From assembly GCA_027002405.1 (NCBI GenBank), contig JALWZT010000311.1, positions 1-36,764 on the forward strand: a DNA stretch of 36,764 nucleotides. Direction: 5' to 3'. The notes under the pieces were generated by a model that did no database searches, had not been told where the DNA came from, and saw only the letters and a list, made by a program, of their open reading frames with translations. Source of the stretch: Anaerolineae bacterium. GTDB taxonomy: Bacteria; Chloroflexota; Anaerolineae; J102. This document shows, piece after piece, positions 1 through 8,023 of the stretch; within the stretch, counting starts at the first letter, position 1; every line of letters starts with the position of its first letter. A program made the translations under genes and the position numbers.

Positions 1-2
1 CC

Positions 3-155
3 CACGCCCTGCCCGCAGACCGGGAGCGCACCGCGGTGCTGCTCATCGACTCCGACCTGGACGTCTCCCCCATCGCCGCCCGCGCCGTGCCCCTGGCCAG
101 TTTGGACAAGCTGGCGTCGGTCTTTGCACTGCTCATCCCCGATCGACGCCTTTGA
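3..155 (+). CDS. 3' end of a truncated CDS, product unknown
   Basis: Open frame from the window edge (HALPADRERTAVLLIDSDLDVSPIAARAVPLASLDKLASVFALLIPDRRL*) ending at TGA 153-155. Confidence 0.5.
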   Translation, partial: HALPADRERTAVLLIDSDLDVSPIAARAVPLASLDKLASVFALLIPDRRL

Positions 156-263
156 TCAGGACGCGGATGAACACGGAAAAACACGGATGATTTTCAGAAA
201 GAATCCGTGTACGAAGTCCGTGTGTATCCGTGTCCTCTCTTCATTCCCACAGGAGAACCCCTC

Positions 264-965
264 ATGTCACGCAACCAAATCGATGAACTGACGAAACTAC
301 TCACCGCCGCCCAACAGCTCCAACAGCTCGTCGCCGACCTCGACTGCGGGCCGCTGGAATGCCACGCCTGCGTGGACACCGACGACATCGCCTACATTGA
401 GCTCAACATCGACGGCGATGGCGCCGCCCGCACGGTTACTGACTGGGCCTTCGCCCTCCGCACCCTGGTGGACCTGGCCCACACCGATTGGCCCGTGGGA
501 CAGCTCTACGAAGCCTTCCGTCAGGCCCTCTGCCAGACCTCCGCCCATCCCGACGAGGCCCTGCCCGAATGGGAGGAGGTGGAGCGGCTCATGGAGGAGC
601 AGGCCCGCGTGCGCCGCGTCTACAAGAACCTGCTGGCCTTCCTGGAGCGGCCCGACACTTACGCCCATTTCCTGGACACCCAGGTGCGGGCGCTGCTGAC
701 CGCCCATCCCCGGCTCACGCCGCAGCGGGCCAAGGCCATCATCGCGGCCGTGGCCCTGGACAAACTCCAGGAGGAGCTGGAGCTGGCGCAAGGCGAGAAA
801 GCCACGCCCGAGTTTGCGCAAATGTATGACGCCTGGATCAGCGCCGGCGGCGCGGGCTTCGGTCAGTGGCTCAGGGACTGGTCGGGCAGCGACTCCCTCT
901 GCGACGACCTCCATCGCTACCGCAATGGCCAGCTCCCCTGCGCCTCGTCACAGAAACCCTTGTAG
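264..965 (+). CDS. Hypothetical protein, start chosen at MSRNQIDEL
   Basis: Intact ORF; ATG preceded by CCCACAGGAGAACCCCTC (RBS-like). Confidence 0.75.
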   Translation: MSRNQIDELTKLLTAAQQLQQLVADLDCGPLECHACVDTDDIAYIELNIDGDGAARTVTDWAFALRTLVDLAHTDWPVGQLYEAFRQALCQTSAHPDEALPEWEEVERLMEEQARVRRVYKNLLAFLERPDTYAHFLDTQVRALLTAHPRLTPQRAKAIIAAVALDKLQEELELAQGEKATPEFAQMYDAWISAGGAGFGQWLRDWSGSDSLCDDLHRYRNGQLPCASSQKPL

Positions 966-1160
966 TGAGACTCACCCCACACCACCTCACTTACCTTTTT
1001 CACCAGGACGAACATAGACGAAGGGACGAATGTGGACGAACCCCATCGTCTATATTCGTCTTTTTCGTCCATCTTCGTCCCCACCCACACGCATCCATCC
1101 GCAACGCCGCGTCCGACATTGGACTTCGGACTTCGGACTGCCCCCCACAGGAGCCTCATC

Positions 1161-1517
1161 ATGCACACGATGCCCACCATCGACCTCCAGCAGGTCTTCG
1201 GACCTCACCTCTACCAACACGTGCTCACCCTATTCTACGACGGTGACGCCCTGGCCTTCCACGACTTCGCCCTGGATGCCCAGGAACACAGCGAGGTCTT
1301 CGAGTTCGCCATCGCCGTGTGGGACAGCACCGGCACGCTCATCCAGCGGCTGGAGCTGCCCATCGCCAGCGCCGATGACAACCAGGCCGTGGCCAAGGCC
1401 CTGGCTGCGGCCGAATTCCTGGTTCACTCGGGCCTGGCCACAGGCCATCCCGAGGATATCGCCGTCCTGCTCCTCCACCGCGCCATCGACCTCATCACCC
1501 TCATGCCGCCCGACTGA
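1161..1517 (+). CDS. Small hypothetical protein (MHTMPTIDLQQVF...)
   Basis: ORF with RBS-like CCCACAGGAG upstream; same leader style as its neighbours. Confidence 0.65.
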   Translation: MHTMPTIDLQQVFGPHLYQHVLTLFYDGDALAFHDFALDAQEHSEVFEFAIAVWDSTGTLIQRLELPIASADDNQAVAKALAAAEFLVHSGLATGHPEDIAVLLLHRAIDLITLMPPD

Positions 1518-1599
1518 CTCCCCACTATTTCACGCGAATCCATCCGCAACGCCGCGTCCGACATTGGACGTTGGACACACCCCCACAGGAGTTCCCATC

Positions 1600-2496
1600 A
1601 TGTCTCAGACGATCACTCAACCCAAATCCCCTCACACGAAACCCAACGGCAACGACGCCGCTCCCGTTCCCGCCACGCAGGCCCCTGCGCCCCTGTGGCT
1701 GTGCGACGTTACCAAACAGCCGGTCGCTACCGACGACTGCCTGGCCTGCAGCCGCAACGGACGGCCCAACGCCTGCTCCTTCACCCCACCCATCCTCGAA
1801 GCCCTGCGCGCCTCCATGAAGAGCGACCCTGCGCTCAAGGCCATCCACTCCCTGGCCGCACAGCAGGGCGTCACCGTCCTGCGGGTGAGCAGCCTCACCG
1901 GCTGCACCCGTCAGGCCTGGTATCGCCTCACCCAGGGCACGCCCCTGGAGACGCCGAGCCGCCACTGGGCGCGGCTGCGGGGAACCATCTTCCACAAGGC
2001 CCTGGAGAGCATGGCCGAGAAGTCGGTGCTGGCCGAACAGCGCTTCGTGGTGGACCTGCGGGCCTTTGGCGTGGACGCCTGGATCGCGGGCATGGTGGAC
2101 CACTATGACCCCGCCACGGGCGTGCTCACCGACCTCAAGACCATGAACGCGTGGAAGCGGCTGGCCAGTTACCCCGACCTGCCGCGAGAGCATCACATCG
2201 CGCAGGTGTGGATTTACGGCTGGCTGCTGGAGAAGGCGGGCCTGGGCTACCCTCGGGCCATGGCCATCACCTACATGACCATGGGCGACATTCGCACCGT
2301 GCCCGTGCCGCTGCCCACGCCCGAGGGACGGCAGTTCGTCGAGGCTCGGATTGTGGCCAAGGCCAGGGCCATCGTCAAGGCCGACCCCACCCTGGGGCCG
2401 AAGGGCGACCCGCGGGAGGACTGGCAATGCCGCTACTGCCTCTACAAGGCCGCCTGCCCCGATCGACGGAAGAGCGAGAAGAAGAGCGGCAAGTAG
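1600..2496 (+). CDS. PD-(D/E)XK (Cas4/RecB-like) nuclease with probable Fe-S cluster
   Basis: SSLTGCTRQAWY, GTIFHKALE, GMVDHYDPATGVLTDLKTM, and C-terminal CRYCLYKAAC cysteine cluster, as in the Cas4/AddB family. Confidence 0.8.
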   Translation: MSQTITQPKSPHTKPNGNDAAPVPATQAPAPLWLCDVTKQPVATDDCLACSRNGRPNACSFTPPILEALRASMKSDPALKAIHSLAAQQGVTVLRVSSLTGCTRQAWYRLTQGTPLETPSRHWARLRGTIFHKALESMAEKSVLAEQRFVVDLRAFGVDAWIAGMVDHYDPATGVLTDLKTMNAWKRLASYPDLPREHHIAQVWIYGWLLEKAGLGYPRAMAITYMTMGDIRTVPVPLPTPEGRQFVEARIVAKARAIVKADPTLGPKGDPREDWQCRYCLYKAACPDRRKSEKKSGK

Positions 2497-2555
2497 CAGG
2501 TGTGCAGGTAGCAAGTGCGCCGACCTGCCACTTGCGACGTGCAAACTTGCATCCA

Positions 2556-2709
2556 ACCGGTATGAAGTTCTCTCTCCCACCAAACGCCCCGGACTGCGCT
2601 GGCTCATGGCCTTCTGCGTCCTGCGGGCGTTTTTTGTGGAGCCTGAAGTGGGTATGGGCAGGCGAAGTGCCGTCAACTGGCGGCAGGTGCTGGCAAGTGA
2701 CGGCAATGG
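2556..2709. repeat. Structured repeat copy A (inverted relative to 36397-36546)
   Basis: ACCGGTATGAAG...AAACGCCCCGGAC...TGCGCTGGCTCATGGCCTTCTGCGTCCTGCGGGCGTTTTTTGTGGAG...TGCCGTCAACTGGCGGCAGGTGCTGGCAAGTGACGGCAATGG matches the reverse complement of 36397-36546. Confidence 0.9.
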
Positions 2710-2785
2710 TTTTTGCTGCCCTACGGGTTTTTGGTGTATGCTCGTGATATTATCATCTTTCGTTTTTTATCTGGTGAGGTTATTG

Positions 2786-4234
2786 ATGTCTTCTCAGATA
2801 ATCTTCTCGCAAAACGCCTTTTCTGGCGCACCTGTGCGAGAAAATGATTTACGCTATATTGTAAATGCCATCAGTCATGACAAATGTTGTGCTGTGGTTG
2901 CGCCCAGTAATATGGGGAAATCAAAACTCTTGTATTCTTTACAGACGGAGGAAGTGAAATCGTTTTGCGTGGGAAAGGATAATAAACCGGTGATTATGGT
3001 GTTCACCGATTGCCTTCCAATCGAGACGGAGACAGGTTTTTATCAGCAGATATTGAACGACCTGATTCTGAAACTAGAAAGTGTTGTAGACCGGGCGGGT
3101 GTTCCCAAACAGGAGATCAATATCAACTTCCCTTTAAGAGCGCTTACAAGGTTGCAGAAAGATGCAAATGAACTTATGACGATTGAAGATGGCAAAGCTG
3201 CGCTATTATTGATTGATCGGGCTTTGCAAAGATTGCTTCGTCAAACAAACCTCAAGATCGTTTTTATCTGGGATGAATTCGAACAGATTTTTGAACGGCT
3301 TCCGGGCAGGACGTTTAAGAAATTCAGAGCGATTCGTGATACGTCCGGGTCGAGGATCCTTTGTGTATTGGGATTGACCCGTCGATTAAGCCGAATTCGA
3401 CCTGATGATGCGCTCTTTGAATTCCGTGAAGTGTTCAAGATGAATACGCTGGTTCTTCGACCTCTGGATAGAGCTGATTCCGAGCGGTTTTTGCATTATG
3501 TAGCCACATCGAATGATTACAATCTTGATGATGAGTTGAAAGATAGAATTATCTCTTTATCTGGTGGGCATCCTGGCCTGATGGAACGCATTTTGACCTT
3601 GTGGGCCAGAGGGGAGGTGTCGCCCGAAGCGAAGGACGTGGTAGAAGAACTATGCCATGATGAGAGATTGAAAGAAGAATGTCGCAGACTTTGGGAAGAA
3701 CTCGATCAGAGCGAACGGAATTTGTTACTTACTTTGGCAAAACAAGCACCCCTGTCTGATACCGAGTCATTGGAATATCTACTGGAGGCAGGCATCCTTC
3801 GGAAGGAAAATGGGCACTATTGTGTTTTCAGCCCTGTTTTTGCCAGGTATATTGTCAACCGTATCTCGAAAAGCAATGGGCTTAAAGTTATCGGTGACAA
3901 TGTCTATATAGACAATGACAACATCACAGACCAATTAGGGACTAATGCGAAGGCATTGATATTGTATCTATGGGAAAATAAGCGGACGCCCAGAACAATA
4001 GATGCCATAAGTTACCGTCTTTGGGGCAGAGCCAAGGCGGACGCGAATGTTCGGCAAGCAATCAAACGAGCGCGTGAGGTCATCGAACCTTTTTATTCTT
4101 CACGAAAATATATTTATCTCATTAACATACGTGGTAAAGGATATCTGCTAAACCCAAACCCACAGGCTCAAATTACTCTAGCGTACGATGAATTGAGTTG
4201 CCAGTCTCGTGATGAGGATATTTCATCGCGCTGA
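2786..4234 (+). CDS. AAA/STAND-like ATPase with C-terminal OmpR-type winged-helix DNA-binding domain
   Basis: Walker A-like APSNMGKSKL, Walker B-like LKIVFIWDEFE, C-terminal DAISYRLWGR...NVRQAIKRAREVIEP...IRGKGYLL typical of Trans_reg_C. Confidence 0.8.
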   Translation: MSSQIIFSQNAFSGAPVRENDLRYIVNAISHDKCCAVVAPSNMGKSKLLYSLQTEEVKSFCVGKDNKPVIMVFTDCLPIETETGFYQQILNDLILKLESVVDRAGVPKQEININFPLRALTRLQKDANELMTIEDGKAALLLIDRALQRLLRQTNLKIVFIWDEFEQIFERLPGRTFKKFRAIRDTSGSRILCVLGLTRRLSRIRPDDALFEFREVFKMNTLVLRPLDRADSERFLHYVATSNDYNLDDELKDRIISLSGGHPGLMERILTLWARGEVSPEAKDVVEELCHDERLKEECRRLWEELDQSERNLLLTLAKQAPLSDTESLEYLLEAGILRKENGHYCVFSPVFARYIVNRISKSNGLKVIGDNVYIDNDNITDQLGTNAKALILYLWENKRTPRTIDAISYRLWGRAKADANVRQAIKRAREVIEPFYSSRKYIYLINIRGKGYLLNPNPQAQITLAYDELSCQSRDEDISSR

Positions 4235-4354
4235 TTACGATAAAAATGAGGTGAAGTGGGGAAGGGGAAAACGTACAGGGGAAATTTTGAGGTAATTCTT
4301 CGCAGGGATGATGTCTTTCTGGGGACGCCAGGGATATGGGGAGAAACCGAAAAG

Positions 4355-4393
4355 TGTGACAAATGTGACGACGTGTGACAGAAAAATGTCACA
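4355..4393. promoter_or_regulatory. Putative operator array: three TGTGAC direct repeats plus a TGTGACA-N6-TGTCACA palindrome
   Basis: TGTGAC at 4355, 4364 and 4374; palindrome 4374-4393. Confidence 0.5.
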
Positions 4394-4511
4394 TATCTCG
4401 TCCCGAATTCCCCTTATTTTGGGTGTATGCTGAAAACAAGAAAGCAAATCCACTCGTTTCAAAAGGAGCGATTTCAACTTCTCATTCACGCCCACCCCAG
4501 AGGAGGACGCC

Positions 4512-4715
4512 ATGAGCATCACAATGACAGAAATTGTGGAACTGGTGGCAGCCGGCGCCTTTGCCGGTGTTGGCTCCCTGTTCTGGATAACCAGTATGTG
4601 GGTGGTGAGATATGAGGAGGACGGCTCCCTGAGCAATATCCTGTTTCTGACAGCCGTGGCTTTCCTGCTGATCTTCGTGGGATTCCTGCTTGTCTTCTTC
4701 CTGCACCACCTGTAA
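4512..4715 (+). CDS. Small membrane protein
   Basis: Hydrophobic 67-aa ORF with RBS-like GAGGAGG upstream; two predicted TM stretches. Confidence 0.65.
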   Translation: MSITMTEIVELVAAGAFAGVGSLFWITSMWVVRYEEDGSLSNILFLTAVAFLLIFVGFLLVFFLHHL

Positions 4716-4749
4716 TCCCGCACTCATGGATCGTTTGGAGGTGCGAACC

Positions 4750-4959
4750 ATGAAAAACCTGACCCGATTCCTTACCATGCTTTTCTTCTTGTATCTGTTG
4801 TACGTCGGCGTTTGCGTGACCGCAGCCCATCCGCAGGTGACGCCCATCACGCCGCACTGGGGCAGCCTCTTTCTGACGAAAGTCATTGAGGACGCCCGCA
4901 ACGCTTTGGAGATACTGGCGCAATGGTGGGTGACGGTTCATCCGCCATCGTCCTATTGA
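4750..4959 (+). CDS. Small membrane/secreted protein
   Basis: MKNLTRFLTMLFFLYLLYVGVCVTAAHP signal/TM segment; GGAG upstream. Confidence 0.65.
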   Translation: MKNLTRFLTMLFFLYLLYVGVCVTAAHPQVTPITPHWGSLFLTKVIEDARNALEILAQWWVTVHPPSSY

Positions 4960-4996
4960 TTTTTCCTTTCCCATTCCGATTGAAGAGGTTCTCACC

Positions 4997-7900
4997 ATGA
5001 CGCACATTAACAAACAGATCACCATCGGCACCATGATTCTGCTGATAAGCCTCTTCATCGCCGCCCCCATGGCATCTCAAGCGCAGAACGCCCCATCGGA
5101 ACACGCCATGGTCATCATTCTGTTGGACGACTCCGGAAGCATGGCCGACAACGACCCGCACGACGTGCGCTACACCGCGGCCCGGCTTTTCGTATCTCTG
5201 CTGGATGAGGGGGATGCGGTGGGCGTGATTCGGTTCAGCACCCACAGTCAACCCCTGACCGACGGCGTGGTTCCCATCACCACCCAGGATGCGAAGCATA
5301 CCATCAATCAGCGGCTTCAACCCCGGCAGGCAGAGGGATGGACCAACATGCTGGACGCCTTTCGAGACGCTCGGGAGATGATCGAGGCGGCGGAGAGGGA
5401 TGGCTATCAGGTTCAGATACTTCTGCTGACCGATGGCCAGCCGGAAATCGAGAACACGCCCCCCGGCTTCGAGCAGGACATCCTGGACGTTGTCGAGGAG
5501 ATGGATGCTCCGGTGATGGCCATCGCTCTGACGCAAGATGCAGAAACGCCCTTTCTGAACCAGGTGGCCATGCAGAGCCAGGGAATGGTCATCCCCGCCC
5601 ATGACGCTTCCGATTTGCTCGACGCCTATCTGGAAGTGCTGGGGCAGATCAAGGATCGCATCATCCTGCAGGCCGAGGTGGATGAAAGTAGCGGCCAGGC
5701 GGCGGTGGTCATCAGTCCGGATCTGAGCCCCTATGTGGAAAAGGCCAGTTTCATCGTCAGCTCACCCCATATCCAGAGCTTTCAACTCCTGAGGCCTGAT
5801 GGTGAGCCCATGGCGGCAGACGCCTCATCGATCATCTATGCCGAGACGCAGGAACCCCAGTTTCGGCTCCTGACCCTTCAGGCTCCCATGGGCGGAGCAT
5901 GGCGGTACCAGGTGGAGGGAGCGCAGCCCGTCCGGGTCCGGCTCATCCTCTGGTCTCATCTCCGGATTGAGGTGCTGACGCCGCAACGATACCACGAGGC
6001 GGGCGCACCCATGCCCATTCAGGTCAGGCTCATCCAGGAACAGGCGGATGGCTCCACCACAACCATTGTGGGCCAGGCCAGGTTTTCCGCCCTGATCACC
6101 CGGCCTGACGGCAGCCAGGAAAGCCTGGATCAGTTCTACGACGATGGCACTCACGGGGATGCTACGGCCGGAGATGGCGTCTATACCCGCCAGTACATGA
6201 ACACCGAACAGCCTGGCTCATACCACATCGCCATCCACGGCTCCAAGGGAGCGGCTCCGGTGGAGCAAAGCGTTCAGGTCGAGGTTGTCCCATTCCCCAG
6301 GATGGTCATCCAGGAGCCCGCTCACAACCACTATGACATCCGTGGAGAACGCATCCCCCTGGCCGTCACCCTGAAAGATGGCAATCCCCCGGAGCTGGAC
6401 CGGGGCGACTTCACGGCCATCATCACCGACCCGACTGGCGAGAGCCAGACCATCTTGCTGAAAAAGGAAGGAGGCGTCTACTCAGGCTCATTCCTGCCGG
6501 GCCGGGATGGCAGTTACCAGATCACCTTCCTCCCCAGAAACGCCACTTACAAAGGCATTCCCTATGACCATCAACAGTCAAAAACCATTCGGGTGAGGAT
6601 CATCCCCGCCATTCGGGTGGCATCCGCCCCCATCGACCTGGGCATGCTGGATGCTTCAGAAGCGGCCAGGGGCATCGATATCCCCCTGACTGTGACCAGC
6701 ACCAGCGTCAGGCCAGAGAAACTATCCTTAGCCATTACCGGACTGGTGGGGATACGGATGGAAGGCCCGGATGAATTCACCATCCGCCCGGGCCAGGAGA
6801 ATCAGATTCACCTGAAGCTGGCGGCGGACGCGGATGCGCCTCTTGGTCCCCAAAGCGGCCAGATTCTGCTCGATGCGGATGAGGCTGTGGATCTGGTGGG
6901 AGATCGCATCCCTCTGAAGATCGCCATACGAGCGACTCTGGATGTGTCTCCCCCCGAACAGGGCCTTGGCCTGATGGATATCACCCGAATGCCGGACCTG
7001 GTGAATGTGCCCATCACCATCACTTCCACCAGCATCCGGCCTGAGCCCCTTACCATTCAGTTGGAGGCGCTCCCGCAATTCACGCTCGTCAATGAACTTC
7101 CTCTCACGCTGCTGCCGGATGGCGAGACTCAGATCACCCTGCAGCTCAAACCCAATACCGACCTGACGCCAGGAGAGATTGCGGGGCACCTTCGCTTCGG
7201 CGGTCGGGATGGCCCTGAAATTCGGCCTCAGCAGATCGATCTTCATGGTCGTCTCTACGCCCCGGTAATTCATCTCAAACCGGAAAGCGATCAACTCACC
7301 CCTGAAGGCGGCTGTTTCCCCACAACAGTCACCCTGCACCTTAACATTGCTTCTGACAGCGCCTACACCGAGACCATCCACATGGCCACACCTGACGAGG
7401 GCCTCCATATCACGCCCGCCACTCTGACCGTTCCGCCAGGAGAGAGTCAGGCCGTCATTGAGCTGATGCGAGAAGGGGGCTTTCCCTCTGGTGAGCACAC
7501 CTATCGCATCTTTTTCAGTGGCCGGGATGGGCTGACGTTCGACCCCTCGGATCGCGAGACGGCCACTGTACAGGTGACGTCTCTGTGGGGCCGATGCCCT
7601 GTCCCCATTTTTGGCGGGATGGCTTTCGTAGCTGTGCTGCTCATCACCGGCGTCGTGCTGACGCGTCGATGGCTGGCGGCCATGAAACCGCCAGTCGTGC
7701 GGGGCACATTGCGATACTGGCCCAGCGGCGGAGCAGGGCGTTTCAACGAGATCGATCTGACTGACTACGACAAGACGGAGATCTCGGTAGGCAGCAGCAC
7801 CGATGATGACATCACGCTGAATCTGCCTGGCCTCAACCCGAATCACTTCGTCATTCATGCTCCGGAGAGCAGGGAAGACGCCCATCCAATTCTGGAACCT

Positions 7901-8023
7901 CGCGACAATGTGCTCTGGCGCAACCGCAAGATGGCGACCCGCGAGCCATTGACGCACGAAGACACCTTTACGGTGGGTTCATACACCTTTCAATTTCTCA
8001 GTGATGAAGGAGGACAATCATGA
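4997..8023 (+). CDS. VWA-domain protein with signal peptide, Ig-like repeats, one C-terminal TM and cytoplasmic FHA-like domain
   Basis: Signal peptide; MIDAS DDSGSM; duplicated IPLTVTSTSVRPEKL / VPITITSTSIRPEPL segments; TM VPIFGGMAFVAVLLITGVVLTRRW; tail ISVGSSTDDDITLNLPGLNPNHFVIH resembles FHA. Confidence 0.85.
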   Translation: MTHINKQITIGTMILLISLFIAAPMASQAQNAPSEHAMVIILLDDSGSMADNDPHDVRYTAARLFVSLLDEGDAVGVIRFSTHSQPLTDGVVPITTQDAKHTINQRLQPRQAEGWTNMLDAFRDAREMIEAAERDGYQVQILLLTDGQPEIENTPPGFEQDILDVVEEMDAPVMAIALTQDAETPFLNQVAMQSQGMVIPAHDASDLLDAYLEVLGQIKDRIILQAEVDESSGQAAVVISPDLSPYVEKASFIVSSPHIQSFQLLRPDGEPMAADASSIIYAETQEPQFRLLTLQAPMGGAWRYQVEGAQPVRVRLILWSHLRIEVLTPQRYHEAGAPMPIQVRLIQEQADGSTTTIVGQARFSALITRPDGSQESLDQFYDDGTHGDATAGDGVYTRQYMNTEQPGSYHIAIHGSKGAAPVEQSVQVEVVPFPRMVIQEPAHNHYDIRGERIPLAVTLKDGNPPELDRGDFTAIITDPTGESQTILLKKEGGVYSGSFLPGRDGSYQITFLPRNATYKGIPYDHQQSKTIRVRIIPAIRVASAPIDLGMLDASEAARGIDIPLTVTSTSVRPEKLSLAITGLVGIRMEGPDEFTIRPGQENQIHLKLAADADAPLGPQSGQILLDADEAVDLVGDRIPLKIAIRATLDVSPPEQGLGLMDITRMPDLVNVPITITSTSIRPEPLTIQLEALPQFTLVNELPLTLLPDGETQITLQLKPNTDLTPGEIAGHLRFGGRDGPEIRPQQIDLHGRLYAPVIHLKPESDQLTPEGGCFPTTVTLHLNIASDSAYTETIHMATPDEGLHITPATLTVPPGESQAVIELMREGGFPSGEHTYRIFFSGRDGLTFDPSDRETATVQVTSLWGRCPVPIFGGMAFVAVLLITGVVLTRRWLAAMKPPVVRGTLRYWPSGGAGRFNEIDLTDYDKTEISVGSSTDDDITLNLPGLNPNHFVIHAPESREDAHPILEPRDNVLWRNRKMATREPLTHEDTFTVGSYTFQFLSDEGGQS

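Noticed and set aside
1525-2706. 393-aa minus-strand ORF opposite the Cas4-like nuclease
   Set aside because: Antisense shadow; no recognisable motif.
6728-7957. 409-aa minus-strand ORF opposite the VWA gene
   Set aside because: Antisense to a well-supported coding region.
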